Part shown: positions 9,467 to 20,755 of the stretch, one piece after another
Layout of the letters: each line of letters begins with the position of its first letter
Numbering within the stretch: the first letter of the stretch is position 1
Assembly: GCF_030867095.1 (NCBI RefSeq)
Contig: NC_081824.1
Coordinates: forward strand, 303,692,956-303,756,955
Origin: Alligator mississippiensis
Taxonomy: Eukaryota > Chordata > Crocodylia > Alligatoridae
Length of the DNA stretch: 64,000 nucleotides
Direction of reading: 5' to 3'
Notes under the pieces: model-generated
Seen by the model: only the letters and a program-made list of their open reading frames with translations
The model's database searches: none
Told to the model about the DNA's origin: nothing
Position numbers and translations under genes: made by a program

Positions 9467-10535
9467 TTTATAGAATTACAGAATCAAAGAAAATTAGGAT
9501 TGGAAGGGACCAGGAAGTCATCTAGTCAAAACAGGACCATCCCCAACTAGATCATCCCAGCCTAGATCATCCCAGCCAAGGCTTTGTCTAGCCAAGTCTT
9601 AAAAACATCCAAAGATAGAGATTCCACAACCTGTTCGAGTAACCTCTTCCAGTGTTTTACTACCCTCCTAATGAGAAAGTTCTTCCTAATATCTAACCTA
9701 AACTTACCTTGTTGCAACTTGAGACCATTGCTCCTTGTTCTGTCATCTGCTACCACTGAGAACAGTCTAGCTCCATCCTCTTTGGAACCCTCCTTCAGGT
9801 AGTTGAAGGCTGCTATTAAATCCCTCTTAAGTCTTCTTTTCTCTAGACTAAATAAGCCTAGTTCCCTCAGTCTTTCCTCATAAGTCATGTCCTCCAGCCC
9901 CCTCACCATTTTTGTAGCCCTCTGCTGGACTCTCTCCAATTTGTCCACATCCTTTCTGTAGTGGGGCCCAAACTGAGCACAGTACTCTAGATGTGTCCTC
10001 ACCAGTGCTGAATAGAAGGGAATAATCACTTCCCTTGACCTGCTGGCAACGCTGTTACCAAAACAGCCCAGTATGCCATCAGTCTTCTTTGCAACCCATA
10101 TGATACTGCTGACTCATATTCAGTTTATTGTCTACTGTAACCCACAGGTCCTTTTCTGCAGAGCTGCTGCTTATCTAGTTGGTTCCAAGCCTGTACCACT
10201 GCATGGGATTCTTCCATCCTAAGTGCAGGACTTTGCATTTGTCCTTGTTGAACCTCATGAGATTCCTGTTGGCCCAATTCTCCAATTTGTCTAGGTCACT
10301 CTGAATCTTAGCCCTACCCTCCAGCATATTTTCTACCTCCCCCAACTTGGTGTCATCTGCAAACTTGCTGAGGGTGCACTTTATGCCATCTTCATTAATA
10401 AAGATATTGAACAAAACTGGCCCCAGGACCAACCCCTGGGGCACCCCACTTGATACCAGCCGCCAGCTAGACAATGAACTATTTTATTACTACCTTCTGA
10501 GCCCAATGCTCCAGCCAGTTATGAAGCACTAAATT
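9467..10535 (-). mobile_element. CR1 LINE 3' fragment (minus)
   Basis: The 3' end reads, on the plus strand, TATAGAATTACAGAATCA, then GGATTGGAAGGGACC, typical of CR1 tails. Minus-strand frames 10029-9562 and 10474-10175 encode the end of the reverse transcriptase and the C-terminal part of ORF2. Between them the frame is lost, so the copy is old and 5'-truncated. Confidence 0.9.
9562..10474 (-). pseudogene. CR1 reverse transcriptase C-terminal remnant
   Basis: Reading 10474 to 10175, the protein shows [19 protein letters not shown] and then the catalytic FADDTKL motif. Reading 10029 to 9562, it shows the typical CR1 tail: [43 protein letters not shown] and [10 protein letters not shown] frame break of about 145 bp separates the two halves. 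The catalytic aspartates survive, but the copy is truncated and cannot act alone. Confidence 0.85.
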
Positions 10536-10843
10536 TGGTTTGGCTAAGTGACAACCTACACACATATATTACAGGCAGTTGTTTTATGAAAGCATGATTT
10601 GATCAGTAAAATATTATTGATTATAAATCCCGTTCTCTCTTTAAAATATTGCAAAATCTCAACTAGTCACATCTAAATTATATAGGTATCATCTAGCCAG
10701 TGATAACTTGTAAATACTTTACAAGTAATTACATTCTCATAGCATTCAATCTGTTGAGTAAAGAGAAGACCTAGAAAATACCATAACAGCATTATTTGTA
10801 TTAAAAACAAAATTGTAAAGATTCAAATGGTTATTACCAGTCA

Positions 10844-11076
10844 TGTCTACATGAGACGCTGACTGTGTAGTCATTTAGTACTTGTTTATACAAATACTGA
10901 ATGACTGGGCAATAACCAGAGTTACTGCACAATAGCACTGCTGAACAGCTTTTTGTGACTCTAACTGTGCAGTAGCCCGAGATAACTTAGCAGTAGCATT
11001 GCATCACACTTTCTGCCACAGAATGCTACTGCACAGCAGTCACGGGCTGCTATGCAGTCAGTGTCTCATGTAGACA
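10844..11076. mobile_element. 233-bp MITE with 22-bp terminal inverted repeats
   Basis: The left end TGTCTACATGAGACGCTGAC and the reverse complement of the right end TGTCTACATGAGACACTGAC differ at one position. The inside is rich in TGCACAGTAG-type words. The TGTCTACA ends place it with the other Harbinger-like MITEs here. I could not fix a target duplication. Confidence 0.75.
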
Positions 11077-11089
11077 CGGAAACTGTGGC

Positions 11090-11615
11090 CACATCCAGAC
11101 AAGTGAGCACATGCCTGTTACGGCATCTCAAAGCAGTTTGAGCACCACAGGAAGCATGCTAGGAATGAAAAATGTTCTCTGTGCTGCATATTTGTAGCAC
11201 GGTCTCTAAGTTTGATACCTGGAAATCTCAATATCAAAAAAAAATGCCAGAAAAATGTGGTGCAGGGCATGTTCCTGTAGCATGCCCTGAAGCAACTGGA
11301 GGCTGGGTCCTCTAGAGAGACACTCTAGCACCTGACCAAAGCATCTCTATGCCTTCTACATGCTCCAGTATGCTGCGCCTTGGTTCAGGACCAGGCTGGC
11401 TCGACCAGGCTGGCTCCTGCTGCCACCCAGGGCTCCCAGCATTGCACACAGGAGCTGCACAGCATTGAGCCAGGCCAGCTCCTGCCTCTATGTGCCCCAC
11501 ATGCCATCAGACCAGGCTGGCCCCATGGAGGCAGGAGCCAGCCTGGCCCAATGGTGCACAGCTGCTGCCTGCAGTGCCAGGAGACCTGGGTGGCAGCAAG
11601 AGTTGGACTGGAGTT
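11090..11615. repeat. MITE-like and GC-rich repeat, host of a CR1 insertion
   Basis: CCACATCCAGACAAGTGAGC at 11091 resembles the left end of the element at 2541 (GCATCCAGACAAGTGTGG). The remainder to 11615 is GC-rich with repeated CCAGGCTGGC and CAGCTCCTGC words. Similar GC-rich DNA resumes after the CR1 at 12924, so the CR1 probably split one older repeat. Confidence 0.4.
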
Positions 11616-12829
11616 GGATTTGTGAGAGCCCGGCAGGGCAAATTATGCTGAGGGGAAACCAGCCTGGGTTTGTGGCGGGCAGATCGTGCCTGACCAACCT
11701 AGTCTCTTTCTATGACCAGGTTACGAAACGCCTGGACACAGGAGGGGGGGTGGATGTCGTATACTTAGACTTCAGGAAGGCCTTCGATACGGTATCCCAC
11801 CCCATACTGGTGAACAAGTTAAGAGGCTGTGATGTGGATGACTGCACAGTCCGGTGGGTGGCGAATTGGCTAGAGGGTCGCACCCAAAGAGTCGTGGTGG
11901 ATGGGTCGGTCTCGACCTGGAAGGGTGTGGGCAGTGGGGTCCCGCAGGGTTCGGTCCTTGGACCGATACTCTTTAATGTCTTCATCAGCGACTTGGACGA
12001 GGGAGTGAAATGTACTCTGTCCAAGTTTGCAGATGACACAAAGCTATGGGGAGAAGTGGACACGCCGGAGGGCAGGGAACAGCTGCAAGCAGACCTGGAT
12101 AGGTTGGACAAGTGGGCAGAAAACAACAGGATGCAGTTCAACAAGGCAAAATGCAAAGTGCTGCACCTAGGGAGGAAAAATGTCCAGCACACCTACAGCC
12201 TAGGGAATGACCTGCTAGGTGGCACAGAGGTGGAAAGGGATCTTGGAGTCCTAGTGGACTCCAAGATGAACATGAGCCGGCAGTGTGACGAAGCCATCAG
12301 AAAAGCCAATGGCACTTTATCGTGCATCAGCAGATGCATGACAAATAGGTCCAGGGAGGTGATACTTCCCCTCTATAGGCCGTTGGTCAGACCGCAGTTG
12401 GAGTACTGCGTGCAATTCTGGGCGCCACACTTCAAGAAGGATGCGGATAACCTGGAGAGGGTACAGAGAAGGGCAACTCGTATGGTCAAGGGCCTGCAGA
12501 CCAAGCCCTACGAGGAGAGACTAGAGAAACTGGACCTTTTCAGCCTCCGCAAGAGAAGGTTGAGAGACGACCTTGTGGCTGCCTATAATTTCATCACGGG
12601 GGCACAGAAGGGAATAGGTGAGGATTTATTTACCAAGGCACCCCCGGGGGTTACAAGAAACAATGGCCACAAGCTAGCAGAGAGCAGATTTAGACTAGAC
12701 ATTAGGAAGAACTTCTTCACAGTTCGAGTGTCCAAGGTCTGGAACGGGCTCCCAAGGGAGGTGGTGCTCTCCCCTACCCTGGGGGTCTTCAAGAGGAGGT
12801 TAGACGAGTATCTAGCTGGGGTCATCTAG
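11616..12829 (+). CDS. CR1 ORF2 fragment, reverse transcriptase to C-terminus, open
   Basis: About 400 uninterrupted codons remain. Visible in order are VVYLDFRKAFDTVSH (RT motif A), [18 protein letters not shown], the catalytic FADDTKLWGE (12026), LHLGRKN, LEYCVQFWAPHFKK and the tail [14 protein letters not shown]. The endonuclease and N-terminal RT are missing through 5' truncation, so the product would be inactive. The open frame extends upstream to 11360 into non-CR1 DNA by chance. Intactness of the frame argues for a young insertion. Confidence 0.88.
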
Positions 12830-12923
12830 ACCCAGCACTCTTTCCTGCTTATGCAGGGGGTCGGACCTGATGATCTATTGAGGTCCCTTCCGACCCTAAC
12901 ATCTATGAATCTATGAATCTATG
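11616..12923 (+). mobile_element. young 5'-truncated CR1 LINE (plus)
   Basis: The element starts in the reverse transcriptase region and ends with three ATCTATGA-type units (12901-12923). The 3' UTR holds the CR1 words GGTCGGACCTGATGATC and GAGGTCCCTTCCGACCCTA. It is nearly identical to the CR1 at 20756-23062 on the other strand: about a dozen amino acid differences over 400 residues. This implies recent activity of this subfamily. Confidence 0.92.
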
Positions 12924-13880
12924 GTCCTGTGTGAACACGTGTGCCAGTGAGCTGGGCACGGCTCTGTGTGCCACATGGAGCCCCCAGGTCTCAAGTGGTG
13001 CCACATGCCACTGGGGGGCTCTGACAGCAGTGGGCCATGAGTGCCCTAACAGCCTGCTGCTGGATGCTGCTGCTGTAGTGAGGGCTGTTCTCTCTGTGGG
13101 GGGGTGGGCAGGGGGCCCACCCCTCTCACACAGCCCCCCAACCCCCACGGGCCCTCCCCCACCCCAACACAGCCCCCCACTTGCACAACCCCCCACAAAC
13201 CACCCACACAAACCACCCACCTCCACCCACATACCCACCCACAAATCCTGCACACTCCTAGACCCCTACACAAGCCCCACACCCCCCACAAATCCTACAC
13301 CCACCCCTACAATGACCCACAAATCCCCCCAACCCCCTCATAAACCCCACCCCCACAAATCTCATACCCTACGTGCCCAACCTCCAGATGAGACGGGACC
13401 TACTGGTGAGAGCCATGGCTGCAGGGGCAACTGCCACACTGCAGCCCTGCCCCATGCCCACCCAGTGCTGGGACATGCAGCCCCAGCCTGGGGGGCTCCT
13501 GATCCCAAGAACCACTTTGGGGGTGTGATGGGCTGGGGGGAGGGGTGGAAGTGGCAGCAGAGAGGTGTGTGTGTGAGAGAGAGAGATGGGGGTTGGGGAT
13601 GAGGGAGCGCTCCAGGTAAGAGAGGCCTCCAGAGCCAGGCTTAGAACCCTCCTGCCCCCACAGAAGAGCCGGTGCAGGGGGAGGCCGGCCTGGAAGGGAA
13701 GGGGCTTGCCCAGCCCGGTCCCTGAGCCCTAGTCAAGGGCTTTCCAGGAACAGCATGGGTATTGCTGGGGCTAGGCACAGATGCAGGGAGCAGAACAGCA
13801 AGGGCTGACACTGCTCAGACAAAGCAGCAGGTGGGACAGCTGCAGGTAGACCCATGTCCTGGTGCTGAGATGGAGCTACT
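12924..13880. repeat. GC-rich repeat with a C/A-rich tract
   Basis: After the CR1, GC-rich interspersed DNA continues. Positions 13120-13370 are a low-complexity tract of CCCCCACA/CCCACAAACC units almost without G, purine-poor on this strand. Open frames across it translate to Pro/Thr/His runs and are not genes. Confidence 0.6.
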
Positions 13881-13884
13881 GCTG

Positions 13885-14015
13885 GGAGGGAGCTAGTGGG
13901 GGGCAGGCAGGGGCTGTGGGTTAGGAGTTGGGGCTGTGGGTCAGGAGTGAGGAGCACTGGTGGGCTGTGAGTTGGGAGTGAGGGGCAAGGGCATGGACAG
14001 GGGCAGGGCACTGAC
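13885..14015 (+). repeat. GC-rich minisatellite (TGGGTYAGGAGTGAGG units)
   Basis: The words GGGGCTGTGGGTCAGGAGTG, GGGCTGTGAGTTGGGAGTG and related forms repeat about every 35-45 bp. The same unit occurs at 31775-31895 inside a hAT-type element, so this is probably a degraded relative of that element. Confidence 0.6.
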
Positions 14016-15000
14016 ATCCCAGTGCTGCTCAGAGCCCCACATCCTGGTGAGCAAAGGGGGCAGGGGCAGCTCTGATTTTTCTATGATAAAAAAACCAAAA
14101 GGAAATACCAAAGTGTATAGACATTTAGAATTCATTTTATTATGATGATAGAGGCACTGGTAGGCTTCCAAATTGCTTTAAAATTGTAAATATAGCAATA
14201 AAACATTGCCCAACTGATCTCTCTATATATAGTGGCATTTAATTTTAATCATAGAAGAATGCAGATTTGGGGTATTTTAATGAGAGAATTTGGGGTTTTT
14301 TATCAGAGAATTTGCATTTTTTTAAATGGGGAACACCAAGATCCCGGCTGGTGAGGCAAGTGGTGGGTGACAGGCAGAGGAGCCTGCCCAAGGCTAGCAC
14401 CAGGGACCCAGCTGGAGGGCAGACAAGGTGGCTGACTTCCTGGCTACTAGGGCCAGGACAAGCTTTGACAGTTCAAAGTGGGCCATCGCAACAAGCATAT
14501 ATTCTGGGCGATAGCTGACCAGATGGCAGAGCAGGGGCCTCAGAAATCATGACAGCAGTGCTGCGTGAAGACCAACTGTGCAGCCATGGCCCACTGGCAG
14601 CTGGCTCAGAGGTGCAGGAGTCTCTGCTGCAGTGCCTATACCACAGCCCAGGCGGTCATGCAGTCCCTGTCTGTGTCTGAAAGGTGCACAGCCATGGGGC
14701 CACAGGTCCAAGGGGGTGGATACTGTCACAGGTGGCAGCAGGTCACAGCCAGGCAGAAGCTCCCACTGCCAGACAACTACAGTGGATAGAGGGTGCGGGG
14801 GGCACTCTAGGTTAGGGCTGCTGCAGCAGTCCAGCTGGCACAAAGGGCTAGCATGCCAGATACCAACTGGCCAGGCTTCAGAAGCTCCTGAGGGCAAGTA
14901 GCCATGAGCTGCTCACCAGGGCAGCTTTTTATACTGCTGCCCCAGCCTCTAGCTCCCCCTGACTGAAGATCCAGGAGGAGCTGGGCAGGGTCAATTTGCC
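14016..15000. other. mixed AT-rich and GC-rich non-coding DNA
   Basis: AT-rich sequence to about 14330 is followed by a GC-rich, CAG/CTG-word-rich segment to 15000. No gene, terminal repeat or transposase is seen. Open frames in the GC-rich part lack recognisable motifs. Confidence 0.5.
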
Positions 15001-15004
15001 CCAA

Positions 15005-15485
15005 ACAGCACAATTTGCCGCACACCAAAGTGCATGTTCAGGCACATGTGCTGAAGCACAAATTTGTGCCGCTGCTATTCAAACTTTTTCAAGTGCACAT
15101 GCCTTCATGGATATCCAGGGATCAAAAAAGCCCCACAGTGAAAAAAAAGCAGAGCTGCACACATGGCAGCAGCGTGCACCATCCAAAGCCAGAGCCTGGC
15201 TGGCCAGAGCCACACTCCGCTGCCAGCCAGGACCTGCACAGTAGGATCGCCACTGCTGCAGCCCTAAGAGGCCCCCAGGACCCCAGGTAAGGCTGCTGGA
15301 GCCAGCCCAATGCTGGTCCCAGCCTCCCCTACCCCACCCGGGGTAACTTGCCACACACCAACATATGTGTGGCACAGACATTCCCTGGGGACAACTAGCA
15401 GCAGCACAAGGTGCACCACTGCTGGTTGTCCCTAGGGACCCAAATGTCCATGCACGACTGGACATGGCCTGTGTGTCTAACATAC
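15005..15485. mobile_element. non-autonomous DNA transposon, copy 2
   Basis: The right part (15105-15470) aligns with 2660-3030. The left part (15021-15110) matches the MITE at 1825-1935 (AAAGTGCA, GCACAAATTTGTGCC). Thus one composite family links the three loci. No coding sequence is present. Confidence 0.55.
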
Positions 15486-16257
15486 TCCCAACTTTAAACA
15501 TGTAAAGACAATTATATGCTGTGAACTTATGAATCTAAGTTAATTTATTGACTGCCCAGGCACAAGATTTTAAGTTCCCCTATTCCCTGCTCCATATTCC
15601 CTTCTAATTCTGAACTCCACAAAATAGAGCAATTGACATAAACAAATACCACTAACATTATTGTTATAATATACAGAACATTAATGATATATCTGGGCTT
15701 CTTATACCAAGTCAGACAATAAGCTTATATTAATCTGTTGCATGGGGTGTTGCACAGTTATAGGAAGAGGAATATAGCCTTTAGTTTTACTTCTGTATCC
15801 CAGGAGGGCAGGGGAGGGGGGGAGGTGATAAAAATGGAAATTCCAGAAGGAGTTGAAAATCTCTGAGGCTGAAGAATTAGCTTGCCTTTGCATCCTCTCC
15901 TTTGCAATGATATAATAATCAGTTACTGCTCTTATCCTAAGTATGTGCTGAACACCAATGTACAGCCCTTGACACTGCAGTTTGAAACAAACACTGCAAT
16001 TTACCAGAGAAAAAGATGCTAAGGGTAATATAGTGAAAGGATATTCCCAGGCTCCTGTTATATTTCCCCAAATTTTCAGTATGGCAAATTTTACAGATAA
16101 TAATAATATGGTCTTTATATATTTCCTTAAATAGGAAATGCATATGAATATATTGGAAACTATGTAATGGTCACCCTATTTCTTAAAAGAACCAACAGTG
16201 TGCTCCAGTTGTAAAAAGAAAAAAAAAGCCAACAGCAACCTGGTTTGTATTAACAGC
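15486..16257. other. AT-rich intergenic DNA
   Basis: I see no gene, terminal repeat or known element in this stretch. Confidence 0.5.
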
Positions 16258-16823
16258 AGTGTCATTTGCAGATCAGTGGAAGTGATTCTTCCACTCTGTT
16301 CATCACTTCTAAGATCTCACTTGGAGTACTGTGTCCAGTTTTGGACCCCATACTTCAAAAATAATGTGGACAGTTTGGAAAGAGTCCAGCACAGTGCAAC
16401 AAAAATGATAAGAGGCCAGAGAAACAAGACTTATTAAGGAACGGCTGAAAGAGTTAGGGTTTTTAGCCTGGAGAAGAGAAGACTGAGGTGGGATTTGATA
16501 ATAGTCTTTAAATACCTAAAGGATGATTATAAAGAGAATGGAGACAGGCTTTCCTCTGCAGCCATAGGGAAGAGGACTAGGAGCAGAGGCCTCAATTTAG
16601 GTTGAAGATTGGGAAGAACTTTCTATCTATGAAAGTGGTCAAGCACTGGAATGGATTACCTAGAGAAGTTGTGGAATCTCCATGCTTGGAAACTTTCAAT
16701 AGCAGGTTAGACAGACACTTGGCTGGGATGATTTAGTCAGAGATGTTCCCGCCTGGAGCAGGAGGCTGGACTAGATGACCTTGTGAGGTCCCTTTCAGAC
16801 CTACTTTCTTATGAATCTATGAA
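16258..16823 (+). mobile_element. old CR1 LINE 3' fragment (plus)
   Basis: The frame 16198-16437 encodes SVEVILPLCSSLLRSHLEYC, QFWTPYFKNNVDSLERVQ and AATKMI-like residues, the C-terminal region of CR1 ORF2. The frame then breaks, but [14 protein letters not shown] and FRLKIGKNFLS-like sequence continues to about 16730. The 3' UTR has CTGGACTAGATGACCTTGTG and ends ATGAATCTATGA at 16823. It is heavily decayed. Confidence 0.85.
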
Positions 16824-18039
16824 AAAGACACCAGAATTAGAAGACTTTGGAGGTGGTCAAAACAAATGATCAGAGACATAAAAAAACTTCCCATACCAGT
16901 TAAAACTTAACTTGTAGTTAAGACTAAAAAGATTAAAAGTGTAGTCACTGTTTCATCACTGCTCTGATTGCCGCTCCCCCCCACCGGCCTGGAAGTAGCA
17001 AGGGATGACTTCACGCGACTGCTGCTGCTTCCATTAAGCACTCCGCACAGCTGCTCTGCATGCGGCTGGTGCTCCGGTGCACATAGTTGCTTGGAAGGGA
17101 TATTTTCAATGTCTTGATCTTTTATTATGTTATTCATAGAGTCTTTAAAGGTCTGAATATGTCTTTTTAGATTTTTGGCAGTGTTTTTCCTTTGTTGCCT
17201 GCATGAGTTGTTCCATTTCATTATCTGTTGGTACAGTAAATCTTTCTTGTTTTGACAGGGACTGTTCTGTTACAATTACCTGCTGTTGTTGTGGTTCAAG
17301 AGAAGGTGCTGCCAGCTGGATAGAGCTGTGAAGCAGCATAAATGAATTCCCTGGGTTTTAAATTTTTCAAAGTTTAGGACTCAGTTATGTCTCTTGCCAT
17401 ACTAGAAGAGTGATCATGTGGTAGTAGACTACTGTAAGTCTGAGCATCAAGCACTGAGAGCTTTGGCTGTTGTAACACTTGCAAGATATGTTTGACATTT
17501 TTATTGTGTTCAACCTAGTAACTTTCAACTAGCAAATTTATTTTGTACTTAAATTGATAATCATGCATCTGAGCTGTCAAAATGGAATATGGAAATACAT
17601 TTCATGGGATACTTAGCCACAAATTAATATGGGGAGAATCTGTTAAAAGCTTTCAACAATAATATTCTACTTGTTATAGGGGGAAACGTTTCAAGTGCAT
17701 AATGCAGAAGAAAAGAATCCACACAAAGTCCTTAACTCTAGACATGCTGAGTATCCTCTGACCTGATGAAGTCAGTGGGAACTGTGGGTGCTTAGAAACT
17801 CAGCAAATCAAAATCCACAAATGTGGGAGGAAAGAAAAACAGAGGGACACAAGAGAGCAGGTATGGCCTTGTGGATCATCTGCCCTCTGCACCTAGTAAT
17901 GATCATAGGAATCAGCCACACACACTAGCACCCAGAAGTGTACATGGGGAAGGAAAGTAGCAGACCCCTACCCTCTACCAGAGAAAGGACTCCAAGGATT
18001 TGAGAGGCACTTGTCTTCTCTCCCTCCTCTGCTATAGGG
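16824..18039. other. AT-rich intergenic DNA
   Basis: Apart from the unexplained minus-strand frames at 16907-17339, no gene or transposon is visible. A purine-rich stretch lies at about 17820-18030. Confidence 0.45.
16907..17339 (-). pseudogene. possible unidentified gene fragment or retrocopy
   Basis: Two overlapping minus-strand frames (17339-17145 and 17221-16907) look more protein-like than their surroundings: a glutamine run with LEPQQQQVIVTEQSLSKQER, then NEMEQLMQATKEK, then SRVKSSLATSRPVGGSG after a frame shift. The composition is hydrophilic and CpG is locally enriched. No domain is recognised, and there is no poly(A) tail or splice signal I can defend. It could be an exon, a decayed retrocopy or chance. 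Confidence 0.25.
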
Positions 18040-18047
18040 ATCTACAG

Positions 18048-18948
18048 TAGGGATGTAAAAAGTTAAACAATTAACCAATAAGCCCAGTGATTACTGGCTA
18101 ACTTTTAGTGTGGGGTGGGGTGCAGTCTGGTAGGAAAGGGGGGAAGGCACTGAATGCCCCAACAGGAAACAGAAGGCAGTAGGACAGGCAGGAGGGAGGG
18201 GAAAGGAGAGGAGGGGAAGGGGTGAAAGGAAACAGTACCCATAGCCTATAAGCTTAAAAGAAGAAAAAGGGGGGCCTAATGTCTCATCAATTAAGCAATT
18301 AGCTGCTCATTCACAAGTGCTTCCTCCCTCCCAGCATGGCGATGCATAGAGAGGGCACAGGGGGGCACGTGTCCCCCTCCCCTGAGATTGGCTACTGTCA
18401 AAACCAACACTGGCTTCTGCGGGTGGTTGCCACTTGCCACCTGCCCCCACCCCGCCACCTCCCCCACCAACAACATTACTGCCGGCACCTGCAGTTAGCC
18501 CCCGGTCCATACTCGCCACCCCCTCCTCTCACTGCCGACACTGCCACTGGCATCTGCAGGTGGTCCCTGCTCACTGCCGTTAACACTGCTGCTGGCTTCT
18601 GTGGGCAGTCCCCCACTCACCACTTGCCATGCCCCCGCCACCAAAACCGCCACTGGCATCTGTAGGCAGTCCCTGCTCGCCACCACCAACTTCACCACCG
18701 GCATCTGTGGGTTGTCCCCACTCACCACCAGCTACAAATTGTGCTTCTCCAGTTTTGGGAGGCACCAGTTGAACCAGTTGTTCATGGGGCTTCACATGGG
18801 CTGTGTTGTCTGGCTGGGTTTGCCACCTTCTCCTCCCCCCCACTGTCAAAGGGCAGCTTTGTTTGAGCCGCTGTGTTATCAGTTAACTGTTTAACTGATA
18901 TAACTAAAGGAGATAAAAAGGATTTTTTAAATGATATTTACATCCCTA
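18048..18948. mobile_element. hAT-type non-autonomous element filled with a minisatellite
   Basis: The ends TAGGGATGTAAA and TTTACATCCCTA are 12-bp inverted repeats. The flanks ATCTACAG (18040-18047) and ATCTGCAT (18949-18956) match at 6 of 8, the 8-bp duplication expected of hAT elements. Inside the ends are AATTAACCAATAAG and TTAACTGATATAA-type AT-rich arms. The centre (18400-18740) is a tandem array of about 60-bp units. No transposase frame is present. Confidence 0.7.
18400..18740 (+). repeat. minisatellite, about 60-bp degenerate units
   Basis: Units carry CACTGGCATCTG(C/T)(A/G)GG, CAGTCCCTGCTC and CACCACC(A/C). At least five degenerate copies are visible. The same unit on the opposite strand appears at 58400-58500. 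Confidence 0.7.
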
Positions 18949-18956
18949 ATCTGCAT

Positions 18957-20160
18957 ATACTCTCTAATAGTACAAATTGAATTATGTATAATATACATAC
19001 CATACATACATGCATGCAGTTTGATTGATGCATAGGGTATGGTCCTTCTCCTAGGACCTTCTGAGCATAAGTTAACCAGCATACTTTCCTGCTATTGCAC
19101 TGAACTCATATCCCCTGCTTTTGCCTATGATACGTTTTAAGTTGTTCTCGGTGTTTTGGGTATTATGCCTTGTAGTTATATATGAGGGCCTGAAGTAGTG
19201 AAGAACTAATGAAGTTTGAAGAAGTAATCCTAAGCACATATATTATATTTATTTGCATTAATAAGGCACAGAAATTTGCTTTGAAAAATTCTTGGCAATT
19301 TTTCCTCAAATTTTAACCAGTTTCCAGTTAACTGAAGCAGTCAAAATGATAATCAGACTTTTTAAAAATCTAAATGTATCTCTCCTTAATAGCCTGTACT
19401 TTTAAAAAAATAATTATAGTAATTGTTGATAGTAACTACATTACTCTTTTTCTTGCCCAAACCATACAATATAAAGAGAGAGAAAAGAAACATTCTCTTT
19501 CTGAATAATTCAGGACGTTTAGTTTTTGATGGGAACCTAGAATTATGTCTATGATTTCTTATTATATTTACCAAAGATAAATGTTGTATATCATTATAAA
19601 ATCCATCAGTTTTATATTCCCTATATTTGTTACTGATGGATGAGTTGGCTTCATACCTGTCAAAAACTTTCAATTTAAACTCCTACATGTTTTTGTGCCT
19701 CATAATTTTGTGCTGGTGGCCACCACTGTTAGTGGCAGTGAGGAATAAGACCATTATTCAGATGTTATAACTGTATCATCCCTAAATAATTAACTGTCAC
19801 TTACAATGTATAAATTAATCTCAATCTTAAACTTACAATACCACACAATACAAGGCATGGGCATATCTAGAGTTTTGAATAGTGGGGTGCAGATGGTGTG
19901 ATGCATCATCATATATAACACAATACATATTTTTCTCCAGTTAAAAATAAACTAGAAACTTTATTAATATGCTAGGGGCCTAGGGCTACAGTTTAAGACT
20001 GAAGCAAAAGCAAATATAGCTTCCTTGGACTGAGTTAAAAACAATCTGCAGTGCTGTGAAATAGAAGCTTCATTACCAGGAACAGCTAAAAGATAGCAGA
20101 ATTGCAGAACAAAGAATAGCTTGATTGGTGGAACATCAAGTTCATTATAAAGAAGACAGG
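18957..20160. other. AT-rich intergenic DNA
   Basis: I see no gene or defined element. Local purine/pyrimidine runs and short TA-rich stretches occur, for example the TACATACATACATGCATGCA alternation at about 18995-19017. Confidence 0.5.
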
Positions 20161-20455
20161 GTTATTAACACCTGTGGAATGAAGAATTTAGCTGGAGTCC
20201 CCGGATGGCACACAAAGGACATTGTACATAGTTTTCACAGGGAAGAAGGTGTTTTATTGTTGGTGGGTGGGTGGTGGAGGGGCTCTGTTTCTTAAGGAGG
20301 GAGGGGGAGGGTGGTGCTGTTTGATGTGAAGGGAATAAAAACTTGCTCTTGTGAGACATGTCTGCAGTGAGCATGGTGCTGGGGGTGGCTGGAGGGGTGG
20401 GGGTCCATGGGCAGCAGTGCAGGTGGGCTAGAGCAGGGAGTGCTAGAGGAGGTGG

Positions 20456-20755
20456 TCAGCCAGTGCCTCCTGCACCCAGTGCCCTGGCCCCCAGTGGCAG
20501 GTGTGTAGCTATCCTGGGCCGCCACTGTCGCTGCTGCTGCAGGTGGTGCTTCCATTGCCAGGCATCCTCCGCCCACCACACCTCCTCCACCCAGACCTCA
20601 TGGAAGAGCTCCCCCCAGGCCTCACAGATATTATGTGGCTCACAGGCTTTGATGATGATCCATGGGAGGTTGTTCTCAGCAAACTTGAGGCAGGTAGTGA
20701 GGGTGTACCAGCATCCCTTGAGGTGGCCAAAGGTGTGTTCCACCAGGGCATGGGT
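20456..20755 (-). pseudogene. Harbinger transposase, C-terminal piece
   Basis: The minus-strand frame begins THALVEHTFGHLKGCW and continues to PHNICEAWGE. These match the E-containing block (VExxFGxLKxRW) and the LHNICE block near the end of PIF/Harbinger transposases. The glutamate of the DDE triad is thus the E in VEHTF. The rest of the protein lies beyond the CR1, in the same orientation. The frame ends in a low-complexity tail. Confidence 0.8.

Noticed and set aside
11360..11615. N-terminal extension of the young CR1 frame
   Set aside because: This part precedes the CR1 5' truncation point and is GC-rich repeat DNA open by chance.
13104..13343. proline-rich protein gene
   Set aside because: It is a translation of a CCCCCACA-type low-complexity tract.
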